Source: Sphingobacteriales bacterium
Lineage (GTDB): Bacteria; Bacteroidota; Bacteroidia; Chitinophagales; Chitinophagaceae
DNA length: 64,000 nt
Direction: 5' to 3'
Assembly: GCA_023251235.1 (NCBI GenBank)
Contig: JAHEZE010000001.1
Span: 28,350 to 92,349, forward strand
Shown one piece after another: positions 8,679-18,137 of the stretch; within the stretch, counting starts at the first letter, position 1, and every line of letters begins with the position of its first letter. Under the pieces are notes generated by a model. It worked only from the letters and a program-made list of their open reading frames with translations, searched no databases and was not told where the DNA came from. The position numbers and the translations under genes are program-made.

Positions 8679-9314
8679 ATGACTGATGCTAAAGTTGTTG
8701 CTGAAAAGCTTCTTGAAGTTAATGCAGTAAAATTAAATCCTGAAAATCCTTTTACGTGGGCCAGCGGATGGGAAAGCCCGATTTACTGTGACAATCGAAG
8801 GATTTTATCATTCCCCTATACAAGGGATTACATAAAATCTGAATTATGTAATGTAGTATTTGAAAAATTTCCTGACGCAGAATTGATTGCCGGCGTTGCC
8901 ACGGCCGGAATAGCCTGGGGAGCCATGGTGGCCGATCAGTTAAAACTTCCATATGTCTATGTTCGTCCTAAACCAAAGGAACATGGGCTGGGTAATCAAA
9001 TTGAAGGATATTATAAAAAGGCACAGAAAGTTGTTGTCATTGAAGACCTCGTTTCAACTGGTAAAAGCAGCTTTCTTGTTTTAGATGTTTTAAAAGATGC
9101 AGGGCTCGAAATTGCAGGGTTGGTTTCCATTTTTACTTATGGATTTCCACTTGCTTCAGAATTATTTGAAAAAGCAAAGGTTTTATTTTATCCATTGACG
9201 AATTATCAGACACTGATTGAACTGGCAACTGAAAAAGGAATATTAACATCTAAACAGCAGGAAATTTTGTTAAAATGGCGGGAGAACCCTACTGCTTGGA
9301 AAGGGGTTCAGTAA
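8679..9314 (+). CDS. pyrE: orotate phosphoribosyltransferase
   Basis: 211 residues from the ATG at 8679 (MTDAKVVAEKLLEVNAVKL). The open frame continues 100 codons upstream, but that part lies antisense to the Nudix gene and is not OPRT-like, so the internal ATG is the real start. Orotate + PRPP gives OMP + PPi. The PRPP loop is VVVIEDLVSTGKSS (118-131); WASGWESPIYCDNR and GVATAGIAWGAM are orotate/PRPP-binding segments, and YVRPKPKEHGLGNQIEG is the catalytic loop (Lys/His). Normal length for the ~210-residue OPRT type. The HMA protein gene follows after 19 nt. Confidence 0.95.
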   Translation: MTDAKVVAEKLLEVNAVKLNPENPFTWASGWESPIYCDNRRILSFPYTRDYIKSELCNVVFEKFPDAELIAGVATAGIAWGAMVADQLKLPYVYVRPKPKEHGLGNQIEGYYKKAQKVVVIEDLVSTGKSSFLVLDVLKDAGLEIAGLVSIFTYGFPLASELFEKAKVLFYPLTNYQTLIELATEKGILTSKQQEILLKWRENPTAWKGVQ

Positions 9315-9333
9315 ATTGCAAATAAAGAAAAAA

Positions 9334-9732
9334 ATGAAGAAACTGGTCCTCACACTAACGGCAATAGCAGGGGTGATACTGGCTGCCAATGCCCAGGTGA
9401 AGGCTTCTTTGACTTCAAAAATTAAAACCCCGACAGTGGGCTGTGAGGATTGTAAGAACCGGGTAGAATCTTACTTGAAACGATACGACGGGGTGACGTA
9501 CGTGATGGTAAACTGGCGGAGGAAAGAAACTACAGTAAAATATTTAACCGACCGGATCAATATTGAAGAAATTAAGACTGCTATAGCCAATGCCGGCTAC
9601 GATGCAGATGATGTTCCGGCAAATGAGGATTCTTACAAAAGATTGCCAAAAACCTGTAAAAGACCTGAAGATGGGGGACCCACAAAAGCCCCAAATATTC
9701 ACGCCCCTTTACCAGCTGCAAAAACTCAATAA
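9334..9732 (+). CDS. exported heavy-metal-associated (HMA) domain protein
   Basis: 132 residues from ATG 9334 (a TTG six codons upstream is an alternative start). Signal peptide MKKLVLTLTAIAGVILAANAQ with cleavage after NA-Q, so periplasmic. An HMA ferredoxin-like fold follows, with the metal site in TVGCEDCKNRVESYL (Cys37 and Cys40 of CxxC). The loop RYDGVTYVMVNWRRKETTVKY and IKTAIANAGYDAD are typical of Atx1/MerP/CopZ-like domains. It would bind a soft metal such as Cu(I), or act as a redox Cys pair. The tail (about 110-132) is Pro/Lys rich and probably disordered. No P-type ATPase is adjacent. Confidence 0.87.
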   Translation: MKKLVLTLTAIAGVILAANAQVKASLTSKIKTPTVGCEDCKNRVESYLKRYDGVTYVMVNWRRKETTVKYLTDRINIEEIKTAIANAGYDADDVPANEDSYKRLPKTCKRPEDGGPTKAPNIHAPLPAAKTQ

Positions 9733-10447
9733 TTATTTCCCCCAATTACCGATTTTTTGAATTACAACTGACCTTTTCGTTGAAGTTAGTGAAGACATTA
9801 TTTGGTGAGTTGACCTCTCCATTTTTTTACTTTCAGATTTGGGGAGTGACGAGTCTATTAGCCACTATTCTTTTGTCTTTTTTGGGTTCGGCTACTAAAA
9901 TGATGATTATTTCAAAGTATTTATTATTTTAAAAATTAGCAAAATATAAGGGCTTATAATAATATTTATAAAATATTGAAAATAAATATATAATGAAAAA
10001 TAATAGAAATAAAAGTATCAAATTTTTGTAACCTGATTATAAATAAAATGATGATTTTTGGTAGTCATTTATTAGAGTATGAATTCAAATTCTTTTTGTT
10101 TGAAAACCAGCTCTTAAGGCTCGGTAATTAATTTTCTATTTTATAAAAAATAACAAATAACAATATTAAATAATTCAAGAATCAAGTATCCTGATTTCGT
10201 TAATGATAATAAGGCTATCTTTTTTAAAAAATAGATGTATTTTTTAGGAAAGTATTTTTCTAAACTTTCTGAATAATGATTGAAAGATTATCAAATCCAG
10301 TTGAATTAATAGCTATTTAGCTGATTGATGATTTGGACTAAAAAAGGTAATATTTTCAAAATCTATCAGGGCAGAGAATTTGAGTTTATATGAATATTTT
10401 GATTTTACCCAAACCAGCATAAATCTTCTTTAATATAGTGAGCAAAT
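9733..10447. other. 715-nt AT-rich region without a recognisable gene
   Basis: Between the HMA protein and the PKD protein leader ORF. I see no ORF above about 30 codons with a plausible product, no tRNA-like cloverleaf and no clear rho-independent terminator. The part after about 9940 is extremely AT-rich. It may hold promoter/regulatory DNA for the T9SS gene downstream, or a decayed insertion. Confidence 0.5.
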
Positions 10448-10540
10448 ATGCTCCTTAAGGGGCTTTTACTTCTTGCGATTATTTACTTTTTATTATCTTG
10501 TAAGCCCTATTCTGGACCCATAGGACTTTTGGATAAATGA
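10448..10540 (+). CDS. 30-residue lipoprotein-like ORF overlapping the PKD protein start
   Basis: A short ORF, ATG 10448 to TGA 10540: MLLKGLLLLAIIYFLLSC followed by KPYSGPIGLLDK. It has a Lys, a hydrophobic core and a Ser-Cys lipobox, the pattern of a complete Bacteroidota lipoprotein signal, leaving a 13-residue lipidated peptide. Its stop overlaps the start of the 1444-residue gene by the ATGA arrangement typical of translational coupling. No ribosome-binding site is visible, but these are weak in this phylum. It could be a small lipoprotein, a leader peptide, or chance in AT-rich DNA. No family is recognised. Confidence 0.4.
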   Translation: MLLKGLLLLAIIYFLLSCKPYSGPIGLLDK

Positions 10541-13500
10541 GAACTTTTAAGCTACTTCTGATAGGCGTTTTATGTATTGTTTTACCCTCAATTCTCTTTT
10601 CTCAGGATTTTTCGAATAAAGGAAAAGAATTCTGGATTTCATACAGCAATCATGTTGGGATGTACCAAAACGGGTTCCCAACCATGACACTTTATATTAC
10701 TTCAGATGTAAACACCAATTATAAGGTTGAAATTTATGGGGGGGCAACTATTCTGACAGGGGCTATCGCTGCAGGTCAGGTGGTGACAGCGACTATTCCT
10801 ATTATCTATTTTATTAATGATGAGGGTTTATTTACAGGGAAGACAATAAGAGTGACTACAGATAAGAATTCTGTAGTTTATGCATATATTACCCGTAGCG
10901 CAGTGAGTGGGGCTACTGTATGTTTGCCAACCCAAGTTCTTGGAAAAGAATATTACTCAGTAAATTTTACTCAGGCATCTAATGAACCCAATGCATATTC
11001 CTATTTCACCATCATAGCAGTAGAGGATAATACTACAGTTGAAATTACTCCTTCGGCAAATACAAAAGGCGGATGGCTTGCTGGAACAACTCATTCTGTT
11101 AATCTGAATAAGGGGCAGATATACCAGGTACTTGGTGTTATTTCAAACATTTTTGGCGGTGGTAGTAATGGAGTAGATTTAACAGGATCACTTATTAAAT
11201 CAGTTTCTACCGGCACGGGGAGTTGTAAGCGAATAGCGGTTTTTTCAGGCAGCGGAAAAATCTCAATTGGCTGCGCTATTCCCGGCACATCGGATAATCT
11301 ATATCAACAATTATACCCTACCGGCTCCTGGGGGTTGAATTATCTTACTGTTCCAAGTTATACCAATACTAATAATTACTACCGGATCATTCGTAAATCT
11401 GCAACTACTAATGTTTATTTAAATGGAACACTGATTCCGGGAGCATCCTTTATTAATGGTATTTATTATCAGTTTTTAAATAATATTCCCAATAAGATTG
11501 AAGCTACGGAGCCGATTTCTGTTGCACAGTATTTTACAACTCAGGGCTGCTCCGGAAATAATATTATTGCACCTTATGATCCGGATATGATTATTTTAAA
11601 TCCGGTGGAGCAGAATATTAATAAAGTTACTGTAGTAAGTTCAAATCTTGTTGCTGCTAACCCGCAGCATCATTTACATGTTATAATGCCCAACGGTGGT
11701 ACAGGTACCAGTTCTTTTAAATTAGATGGGCTCACTCCTCCAGGTTCCTGGGTGGTTCATCCTTCTGATCCAGCTTATTCTTATCTATATCTTGCTAATG
11801 TTAGCCAGGGATATCATACACTATCCTCTGACTCGGGGTTTAATGCACTTGCTTATGGATATGCTACCTATGAATCCTACGGGTATTCTGCCGGAGCAAA
11901 TGTGAAAGACCTTTATCAGTTTGTCAGTATAGTAAATCAATATGCAACCGTAAACTTTCCGGCCACCTGTAAGAGTACACCTTTTTATTTCAAAATGGTT
12001 TTCCCTTATCAACCCACCCAGATACAATGGGTGTTTGGTGCAGCGCTAAATGCCTTGGGGATATCGGATGTTACCATTCCCGTCCCATCATATGATTCTA
12101 CATGGAGTTTTAATGGGAAACAATTATTCCGTTATAGCTTGCCAGGATTATATGCTATTAATACAATTGGAACATACCCAATACAGATAATTGCCAACAA
12201 TCCTACATCGGATGGTTGCAGTGGCATTCAGGAAATTGACTATGATCTTCAGGTGTTCACTCCTCCGTTGGCTGATTTTAATTTTACTACCAACGGTTGT
12301 GTCACTACTCCGGTAAATTTTTCTGATGCTACGAATGCGGGAGGCAGGCAGATTATACAATGGCGCTGGAACTTTGGCGATGGTGGTACATCTCCTGCTC
12401 AAAATCCATTATACACATTCGCAGCTCCAGGATCATACAACACTAAATTAAATGTGATTACCGACGTGGGTTGCATTTCTGATACTATAACGAGAGTAGT
12501 AAATCTTACACAATTACCAGTGGCCAAATTTGGAACCAGCTCACAAAATTGTGCCGGCAAGCCAGTTACATTTACAGATTTATCTTCTGTAACAGGTGGT
12601 GGCACAATTGTAAAATGGTTTTGGGATTTTGGCGATGGAACGCCTGTAATTATTGCTACAAGCAATTCTTCACAGATGCATACATACACATCAGCAGGAA
12701 TTTTTAATGCTACACTTAAGGTAGAATCAATCACCGGATGTCAAAGTCTTGTTTTTCCAAAACAAATTACTTCAAATGTATTTCCTGTCGCAAGCTTTAG
12801 TTTACCTGATGTATGCCTTCCGGCTGGTAATGCAAGTTTTACAAATAATAGCACGATCAGTGATGGCACACAACCACAACTCACTTATACATGGAATTTT
12901 GGCAACAGCCAATCATCAACAGCTGTAAACGGTGTTACCACTTATTCATCTGCAGGACCTTTCACTGTTACGCTAACAGCCACTTCAAACAATGGGTGTG
13001 TGGATGATACAGTGAGGGTTTTAAATGCCATATTTGTGCAACCACAGGCTGCTTTCATTTCTCCCGCTGAAGTTTGTTTTGGTTCAGTTGTAAATTTTAC
13101 TGATCAAAGTACTGCACCCAACAGTTCAGTTTCTCAATGGCTTTGGGATTTTGGTGATGGAACTACTTCAACTAATCAGAATCCAACTAAGAATTATTTG
13201 GTCCCCGGTACATATACTGTTAAATTATCTATTACATCTGCGATTGGCTGTCCTTCTGCAATTGCAACAAGAACAATTGTGGTCAATGCATTACCAACCG
13301 CAAATTTCACTACATCATTACCCGCCTGTGAATCAAGGAATATAACTTTTACCGATGCCTCACTTGCAAATGCCGGAAACCTGGTGAAATGGACATGGAA
13401 CTACGGCGATGGAAGTAATGCCGTACTCACTTCACCTGCTTCTTTCATACATAATTATTCAATTGCCGGAACTTATAATGTAACCCAGCAGGTAGAATCA

Positions 13501-14871
13501 AATAAAGGATGTACCAGTACATTAGTTACAAAACCAGTTGTAATTCATTTATTACCTGAAGCTGGTTTTATTTCACCAGAAATTTGTTTAACCGACCCTT
13601 TTGCTCCTTTCACTGACACAAGTAAGATTTCAAACGGTTCAATAACAGGATGGCTTTGGAATTTTGGAGATCCCAATGCAAGTGGCGCCAATCCCAATTC
13701 ATCAAATCTTCAAAACCCAAAGCACCGGTATTCCTCAACGGGTAGTTACACAGCAACTTTAATTATTACTTCCGATCAGGGATGTACAGATACAGTTTCG
13801 CAATTGTTTACGGTAAATGGTTCTGTTCCGGCTGCCAATTTTGTGATACAGAATGCTAATGCACTTTGCAGTAACGGGGATGTTAAAATAACAAATGCTT
13901 CTACAGTAGATTTCGGTAGTATCATTCAAACAATTATTTATTGGGATTATACAAATAACCCCAGCCTGCAGACTATCGATGACAATCCTGCACCGGGCAA
14001 AGTTTATACACATACTTATGCTGAATTCGGAACGCCATCCATCCAGACGCTTACAATAAGAATGGCTTCTTATTCCGGCATCAATTGTTTAAATGAGACC
14101 AATAAAACCATTACCCTCTTAGCCACTCCAAGTATACTATTTAATCCGATGAGTGAAGTTTGTACAAATACTCCTTTATTTCAGATTACACAAGCTGGTA
14201 TAACGAATGTATTGCCTGGTGCCGGTTTATATTCCGGACCAGGAGTATCGCCAACAGGCTTATTTAATCCAACTATTGCAGAAATTGGTACATATACTTT
14301 GCGATACACCTATACTGCTTCAAATGGGTGCACCAATTATCAAGAACAAAGTATTACTATTAATCCAACACCGGTTGCAAATGCGGGTCCTGATAAGCTT
14401 GTATTAGAAGGAGGGGTGGTGCAGATTACTCCGGGGCTGAATGCTAATTTTCCCGTTACCTATTTATGGACTCCGTCAATTGGATTAAGTGACGCAACAA
14501 TTCCGGATCCACTTGCTTCTCCGCCAGATGATATTACTTATACGTTAACAGTAACATCAATGAAGGGATGTAATACATCTGATAAAATATTTATTAAAGT
14601 GCTGAAATCACCCCAGATACCTAATATCTTCAGTCCGAATGGTGATGGAGTACATGATACTTGGGTTATTGGGTATCTTGAATCCTATCCCGGTAGTATT
14701 ATTGAAGTATACAACCGATATGGCCAGCGAATCTTTTATTCAGTGGGATATGCCAAACCCTGGGATGGAACAATAAATGGTAAACCTGTTCCAGTAGGAA
14801 CATATTATTACATTGTAGATCCGAAAAACGGACGGAAGAAACAGGCCGGTTATGTTGATGTAATACGATAA
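10537..14871 (+). CDS. large PKD-repeat protein with IgGFc-binding-like N-terminus and T9SS type B sorting domain
   Basis: 1444 residues. Signal peptide about 1-22 (CIVLPSILFSQ). Residues about 25-330 resemble the IgGFc-binding N-terminal domain (GKEFWISYSNH, SYFTIIAVEDNTTVEITPS, CKRIAVFSGSG). About 560-1100 holds six PKD domains, recognised by FGDGGTSPA, FGDGTPVII, FGNSQSST, FGDGTTSTN, YGDGSNAV and FGDPNASG. About 1280-1350 is another Ig/PKD-like repeat (ANAGPDKLVLEGG, TYLWTPSIGLS). The C-terminus is the CHU_C/gliding sorting domain (PNIFSPNGDGVHD, EVYNRYGQRIFYS, PWDGTINGK). Predicted T9SS-exported surface adhesin. The porP/sprF gene follows after 4 nt, the usual pairing for type B cargo. 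Confidence 0.92.
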   Translation: MRTFKLLLIGVLCIVLPSILFSQDFSNKGKEFWISYSNHVGMYQNGFPTMTLYITSDVNTNYKVEIYGGATILTGAIAAGQVVTATIPIIYFINDEGLFTGKTIRVTTDKNSVVYAYITRSAVSGATVCLPTQVLGKEYYSVNFTQASNEPNAYSYFTIIAVEDNTTVEITPSANTKGGWLAGTTHSVNLNKGQIYQVLGVISNIFGGGSNGVDLTGSLIKSVSTGTGSCKRIAVFSGSGKISIGCAIPGTSDNLYQQLYPTGSWGLNYLTVPSYTNTNNYYRIIRKSATTNVYLNGTLIPGASFINGIYYQFLNNIPNKIEATEPISVAQYFTTQGCSGNNIIAPYDPDMIILNPVEQNINKVTVVSSNLVAANPQHHLHVIMPNGGTGTSSFKLDGLTPPGSWVVHPSDPAYSYLYLANVSQGYHTLSSDSGFNALAYGYATYESYGYSAGANVKDLYQFVSIVNQYATVNFPATCKSTPFYFKMVFPYQPTQIQWVFGAALNALGISDVTIPVPSYDSTWSFNGKQLFRYSLPGLYAINTIGTYPIQIIANNPTSDGCSGIQEIDYDLQVFTPPLADFNFTTNGCVTTPVNFSDATNAGGRQIIQWRWNFGDGGTSPAQNPLYTFAAPGSYNTKLNVITDVGCISDTITRVVNLTQLPVAKFGTSSQNCAGKPVTFTDLSSVTGGGTIVKWFWDFGDGTPVIIATSNSSQMHTYTSAGIFNATLKVESITGCQSLVFPKQITSNVFPVASFSLPDVCLPAGNASFTNNSTISDGTQPQLTYTWNFGNSQSSTAVNGVTTYSSAGPFTVTLTATSNNGCVDDTVRVLNAIFVQPQAAFISPAEVCFGSVVNFTDQSTAPNSSVSQWLWDFGDGTTSTNQNPTKNYLVPGTYTVKLSITSAIGCPSAIATRTIVVNALPTANFTTSLPACESRNITFTDASLANAGNLVKWTWNYGDGSNAVLTSPASFIHNYSIAGTYNVTQQVESNKGCTSTLVTKPVVIHLLPEAGFISPEICLTDPFAPFTDTSKISNGSITGWLWNFGDPNASGANPNSSNLQNPKHRYSSTGSYTATLIITSDQGCTDTVSQLFTVNGSVPAANFVIQNANALCSNGDVKITNASTVDFGSIIQTIIYWDYTNNPSLQTIDDNPAPGKVYTHTYAEFGTPSIQTLTIRMASYSGINCLNETNKTITLLATPSILFNPMSEVCTNTPLFQITQAGITNVLPGAGLYSGPGVSPTGLFNPTIAEIGTYTLRYTYTASNGCTNYQEQSITINPTPVANAGPDKLVLEGGVVQITPGLNANFPVTYLWTPSIGLSDATIPDPLASPPDDITYTLTVTSMKGCNTSDKIFIKVLKSPQIPNIFSPNGDGVHDTWVIGYLESYPGSIIEVYNRYGQRIFYSVGYAKPWDGTINGKPVPVGTYYYIVDPKNGRKKQAGYVDVIR

Positions 14872-14875
14872 TAAA

Positions 14876-15913
14876 ATGAAAAGGCGGGTAGCATTAATAT
14901 TATCATTTTTCATTAGCGTCTTTGCTATTTCACAGCAAAGACCGCATTATACCCAGTATATATTAAATCAGTATATTATTAATCCTGCTATTTCCGGGAT
15001 TGAGAATTACACGGATCTTAAAATAAGCGCAAGGGATCAATGGGTGGGTTTAAAAGGTGCACCACGAACATCTTATCTTACTATACATGCACCACTTGGG
15101 AAAACGGATTACAGAACTTCAGCAACATCTTATGAAATACCAGGACAAAATCCCCGGGGGAAATATTATTGGGAAAATTATACGGCGGCCAAGCCTCATC
15201 ATGGCGTTGGATTTTCTATGATCAATGACCGTACAGGAAGTTTCAATCGGCTTACTGCAGCCGTTTCTTACGCTTATCATATTGGGTTATCAACTACAAC
15301 AAATCTCGCGGCAGGATTTTCAGCAGGAATAACACGGATAGGAATTGATAAATCAAAACAGGATTTTGATGGGAATGGAGATCCTTATGATCCTGCCACC
15401 GGTGCCGCAATAAGCGGAGAAATAAACAGAATAAGACCTGATATGGGGGCCGGTCTTTATGTATATTCCCGTGATTATTTTATAGGGTTGTCAGCACAGC
15501 AAATTATTCCGCAGAAACTTTCTTTTGCTGATGATGCTGCGTTTTTAATAAAAGGAAAACTTATTCCGCATGTTTTCCTCATTGCGGGTTATCGTTTTTT
15601 ACTTACTGAAGATATCAATGCAATTCCTTCATTGATGGTGAAATATATTCATGGTTCTTCTGCCAATGATTTTCAACCGGAGGTAAATATTAAAATGCAA
15701 TATCGTGATCTGTTCTGGATAGGTGCAAGTTATCGTCACCAGAATGGATTTTCAGCTATGTTAGGATTGAATGTAGGGAATACATTTAATGTTGGCTATG
15801 CGTATGATTATACTACTACAAACTTAAACACAGTAAGCCGGGGAACGCATGAATTCCTTGTCGGCTTCTTACTGGGAAATAAGTACAGTGGGAAATGTCC
15901 GCGGTGCTGGTGA
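14876..15913 (+). CDS. PorP/SprF family type IX secretion system membrane protein
   Basis: 345 residues. Signal peptide MKRRVALILSFFISVFAISQ, then the family hallmark RPHYTQYILNQYIINPAISG and ARDQWVGLKGAPRTSYL. The remainder is an outer-membrane beta-barrel (alternating strands, terminal HEFLVGFLLGNKY). SprF/PorP proteins are needed for export or surface attachment of type B T9SS cargo encoded next door, fitting its position 4 nt after the 1444-residue PKD protein. The last residues KCPRCW form a CxxC tail after the predicted final strand. Confident family assignment; it is one of many genomic paralogues rather than the core porP. Confidence 0.92.
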   Translation: MKRRVALILSFFISVFAISQQRPHYTQYILNQYIINPAISGIENYTDLKISARDQWVGLKGAPRTSYLTIHAPLGKTDYRTSATSYEIPGQNPRGKYYWENYTAAKPHHGVGFSMINDRTGSFNRLTAAVSYAYHIGLSTTTNLAAGFSAGITRIGIDKSKQDFDGNGDPYDPATGAAISGEINRIRPDMGAGLYVYSRDYFIGLSAQQIIPQKLSFADDAAFLIKGKLIPHVFLIAGYRFLLTEDINAIPSLMVKYIHGSSANDFQPEVNIKMQYRDLFWIGASYRHQNGFSAMLGLNVGNTFNVGYAYDYTTTNLNTVSRGTHEFLVGFLLGNKYSGKCPRCW

Positions 15914-15916
15914 TCT

Positions 15917-17596
15917 TTAAATTCTCACAATTTTCCTGTTCCTGGTTTTCTTAATCTTTTCCAATTGAGCCTTTATTTTTTGCTCATTGTCTTTTACTTG
16001 CTGAAGAGTAATATCAGTGTCGGGTATTGAATTTGTTTTATTTTCTTTCATCCAGGTTTCCAGCTTTCCAAGATTACCAAGAGTCAGGTCTACTACATGG
16101 TTGATGCTGTCCATTTTAATTTGAGCAAGTGAATTGATTAATTGATTATTTACCTTATCCCAATTAATATTATTATAAGAAAGGCGTAATTGATTTTCTA
16201 AATTTTTCCAATCTACATTATTCAGTTCTTTCCTGTATTCATTTTTCAAATTTGTTTTTTCTGCAGAATTGAATACCTCAGCATAGCTTTTCTCCAGCTC
16301 TTTCCATTCTTTTTCTTCCAGAATTTTTTTAGTTGCATCTAATGTTTGCTTTACTTTTTCTTCTTCATTTATGGGCAGTTCCGGAATAACAGGAGTCGTA
16401 AATCCAACATTATAAATAGCAGGAGCTGTTACCTCGTTTTGAAAATCCTGTTTATTATTTAATGTGGAGATAGCATTTCCGTCCTTGCTTTTTTTCTTGT
16501 TATCAGTAGCAGCAAACAATCCCGGATTATTTGTATTTGATTTTTGATTGTTTTTACTATTGAAATAATAGTAGGGGTTGATCTCATTATTGAAAGTAAA
16601 AATGTGAGTTGTGCGTTGTTGGGAACCAACAGAAAGAAAAATATTGATTACAATTATAGAAAACATGGTTGCAAGTGAAAAAGCCAACTGCCTGAAAGAA
16701 TATGGGTTTGTTTTGCGTATTCCAAGAATTGACTCGACCCTGTGCTGCAAATCATGTTCTTTACCCGATGCAGCTATCATCATTTGATGATGTTGAAAAA
16801 CTGTTTTCTCCAGTTGTAACAGCGCCGATGCATATTCATGTGGCTGATATTGGAATTGCACCACCATTTCATCACAGCTGTTTTCCCTTTCGCTTTCTAT
16901 TCTTTTTACAAAAAGGCGGACAAAAGGATTGAAATATAAAATAGTTTTAATAAAATTAATAATAAGATTAAAGAGGTAGTCAAACCTCCTGATATGGCTC
17001 AATTCATGAAGCAGGATTGCTTCGACCTGTTGTGTTGAAAGATTATTAATGGCGGCAAAAGGGATAAGGATGATGGGCTTTATAAAGCCGATCGTAACAG
17101 GAGTATCTATCAATTCAGAAAGCCAGATCTGTACGGGCCGGGATATACCCATTCCGGCAGCCATATTTTTTACAAATATTCTCCAGTCAACATTTATTTT
17201 ATTTAACCCTTTCTGACGTATTAATCGTACATATTTATAATTGCGGATAAATTTCCATACAGGTATTGCCAGGATCAAGAGATAAAATACTGAAGCAACT
17301 GAAAGAGTTTTTTGTATAATATTCAAACGGGCAGTTTCACCAATCCAACCTGATAATGTATAAACTGAACCAAATTCTTTTTTAAAAAGAATGGAAGAAA
17401 TGAAAGTGTAAATGAACCAGCCAAATCCTATAATAACTAACCAGGTAGCAAGCCCTGCTTTTTTACCGGCTTTTTTTGTTGGAAGAAAACTTAGAATAAG
17501 CTGGCAGACCACCCACAGCAATGCCATTTGCCAGAGACTATTTATAACGGCCCATCCTAATGCCTGTAAAAAATTTGATTGACTGATGGCATTCAT
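15917..17596 (-). CDS. M56 family (BlaR1/MecR1-like) membrane metallopeptidase
   Basis: 559 residues. N-terminal part with about four membrane helices (15-38, 50-71, 98-118, and one near 305-325). Zinc protease motif HELSH at 197-201, preceded by QVEAILL and followed by IRRFDYLFNLI; ERENSCDEMVV supplies the downstream acidic ligand. In BlaR1/MecR1 this domain cleaves the partner repressor when a sensor is triggered. Here the C-terminal half is a Lys/Glu/Asn-rich, coiled-coil-like stretch, not a penicillin-binding sensor, so the signal is unlikely to be a beta-lactam acylating this protein. The repressor gene lies 2 nt upstream. It converges on porP/sprF with 3 nt between stops. Confidence 0.88.
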   Translation of the reverse strand: MNAISQSNFLQALGWAVINSLWQMALLWVVCQLILSFLPTKKAGKKAGLATWLVIIGFGWFIYTFISSILFKKEFGSVYTLSGWIGETARLNIIQKTLSVASVFYLLILAIPVWKFIRNYKYVRLIRQKGLNKINVDWRIFVKNMAAGMGISRPVQIWLSELIDTPVTIGFIKPIILIPFAAINNLSTQQVEAILLHELSHIRRFDYLFNLIINFIKTILYFNPFVRLFVKRIESERENSCDEMVVQFQYQPHEYASALLQLEKTVFQHHQMMIAASGKEHDLQHRVESILGIRKTNPYSFRQLAFSLATMFSIIVINIFLSVGSQQRTTHIFTFNNEINPYYYFNSKNNQKSNTNNPGLFAATDNKKKSKDGNAISTLNNKQDFQNEVTAPAIYNVGFTTPVIPELPINEEEKVKQTLDATKKILEEKEWKELEKSYAEVFNSAEKTNLKNEYRKELNNVDWKNLENQLRLSYNNINWDKVNNQLINSLAQIKMDSINHVVDLTLGNLGKLETWMKENKTNSIPDTDITLQQVKDNEQKIKAQLEKIKKTRNRKIVRI

Positions 17597-17598
17597 CT

Positions 17599-17982
17599 TT
17601 ATTTGGTTTTTAGACTATTCAGTAATTGCTGAATTTTTTCTAATTCTTCCTGAGATGCTTTATGCTCTCCTAATGCCTGAATCACCAATTGGGTAGAAGA
17701 ACCGCCAAACAGTGCATCAATCACTTTGTTTAAAAGGTGCTTCTGTGTTTTTTCTTTGTTCACGGCTGACTGGTACACATGGGTACGCATGCTGTCATCT
17801 CTTTTTACCAGGCCCTTTTCGTTCATTATCTGCATTAACTTAAGAGTGGTTGTATAACCGGCCTCTTTTGTTTTTGATAACTCTTCATGCACTTCACGAA
17901 CTGTTGCCAGGCCTTTTGACCAAAGCACCTGTAATATTTCAAGTTCACTTTCTGTGGGCTTTATGTATTTGAGATTAGCCAT
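17599..17982 (-). CDS. BlaI/MecI/CopY family transcriptional repressor
   Basis: 127 residues. Winged helix: PTESELEILQVLWSKGLATVREVHEEL, GYTTTLKLMQIMNEKGLVKRDD, then a dimerisation tail with KHLLNKVIDALFGGSSTQLVIQAL. Length and layout are those of BlaI-type repressors, which are inactivated by proteolysis by the cognate M56 protease. The protease gene is 2 nt downstream, making a classic two-gene regulatory unit. A good inverted repeat lies just upstream (18006-18023) and is a candidate autoregulatory operator. Target genes beyond its own operon are not evident: no beta-lactamase is adjacent, though a serine hydrolase lies 6 kb away. Confidence 0.93.
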   Translation of the reverse strand: MANLKYIKPTESELEILQVLWSKGLATVREVHEELSKTKEAGYTTTLKLMQIMNEKGLVKRDDSMRTHVYQSAVNKEKTQKHLLNKVIDALFGGSSTQLVIQALGEHKASQEELEKIQQLLNSLKTK

Positions 17983-18005
17983 GATAAAATTTTTATGCCC
18001 CGAAT

Positions 18006-18023
18006 ATACGACTTAATTCGTAT
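18006..18023. promoter_or_regulatory. candidate BlaI-type operator
   Basis: ATACGACTTAATTCGTAT is an 18-nt near-perfect dyad (arms ATACGA/TCGTAT around CTTAAT; 16 of 18 positions symmetric), 23 nt upstream of the repressor start codon. BlaI-family repressors bind such dyads over their own promoters. The assignment rests on symmetry and position only. Confidence 0.5.
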
Positions 18024-18137
18024 GAACTATTTTGCTTAAGATTATTTAGTTTTTTTTAACAGGGGTTAACATTAAGACGGAGCAGGGGAGGAAAGGTTAC
18101 CCTTCTTCAATAAATTTTAGGCAGCGAGGTAAAAAAT

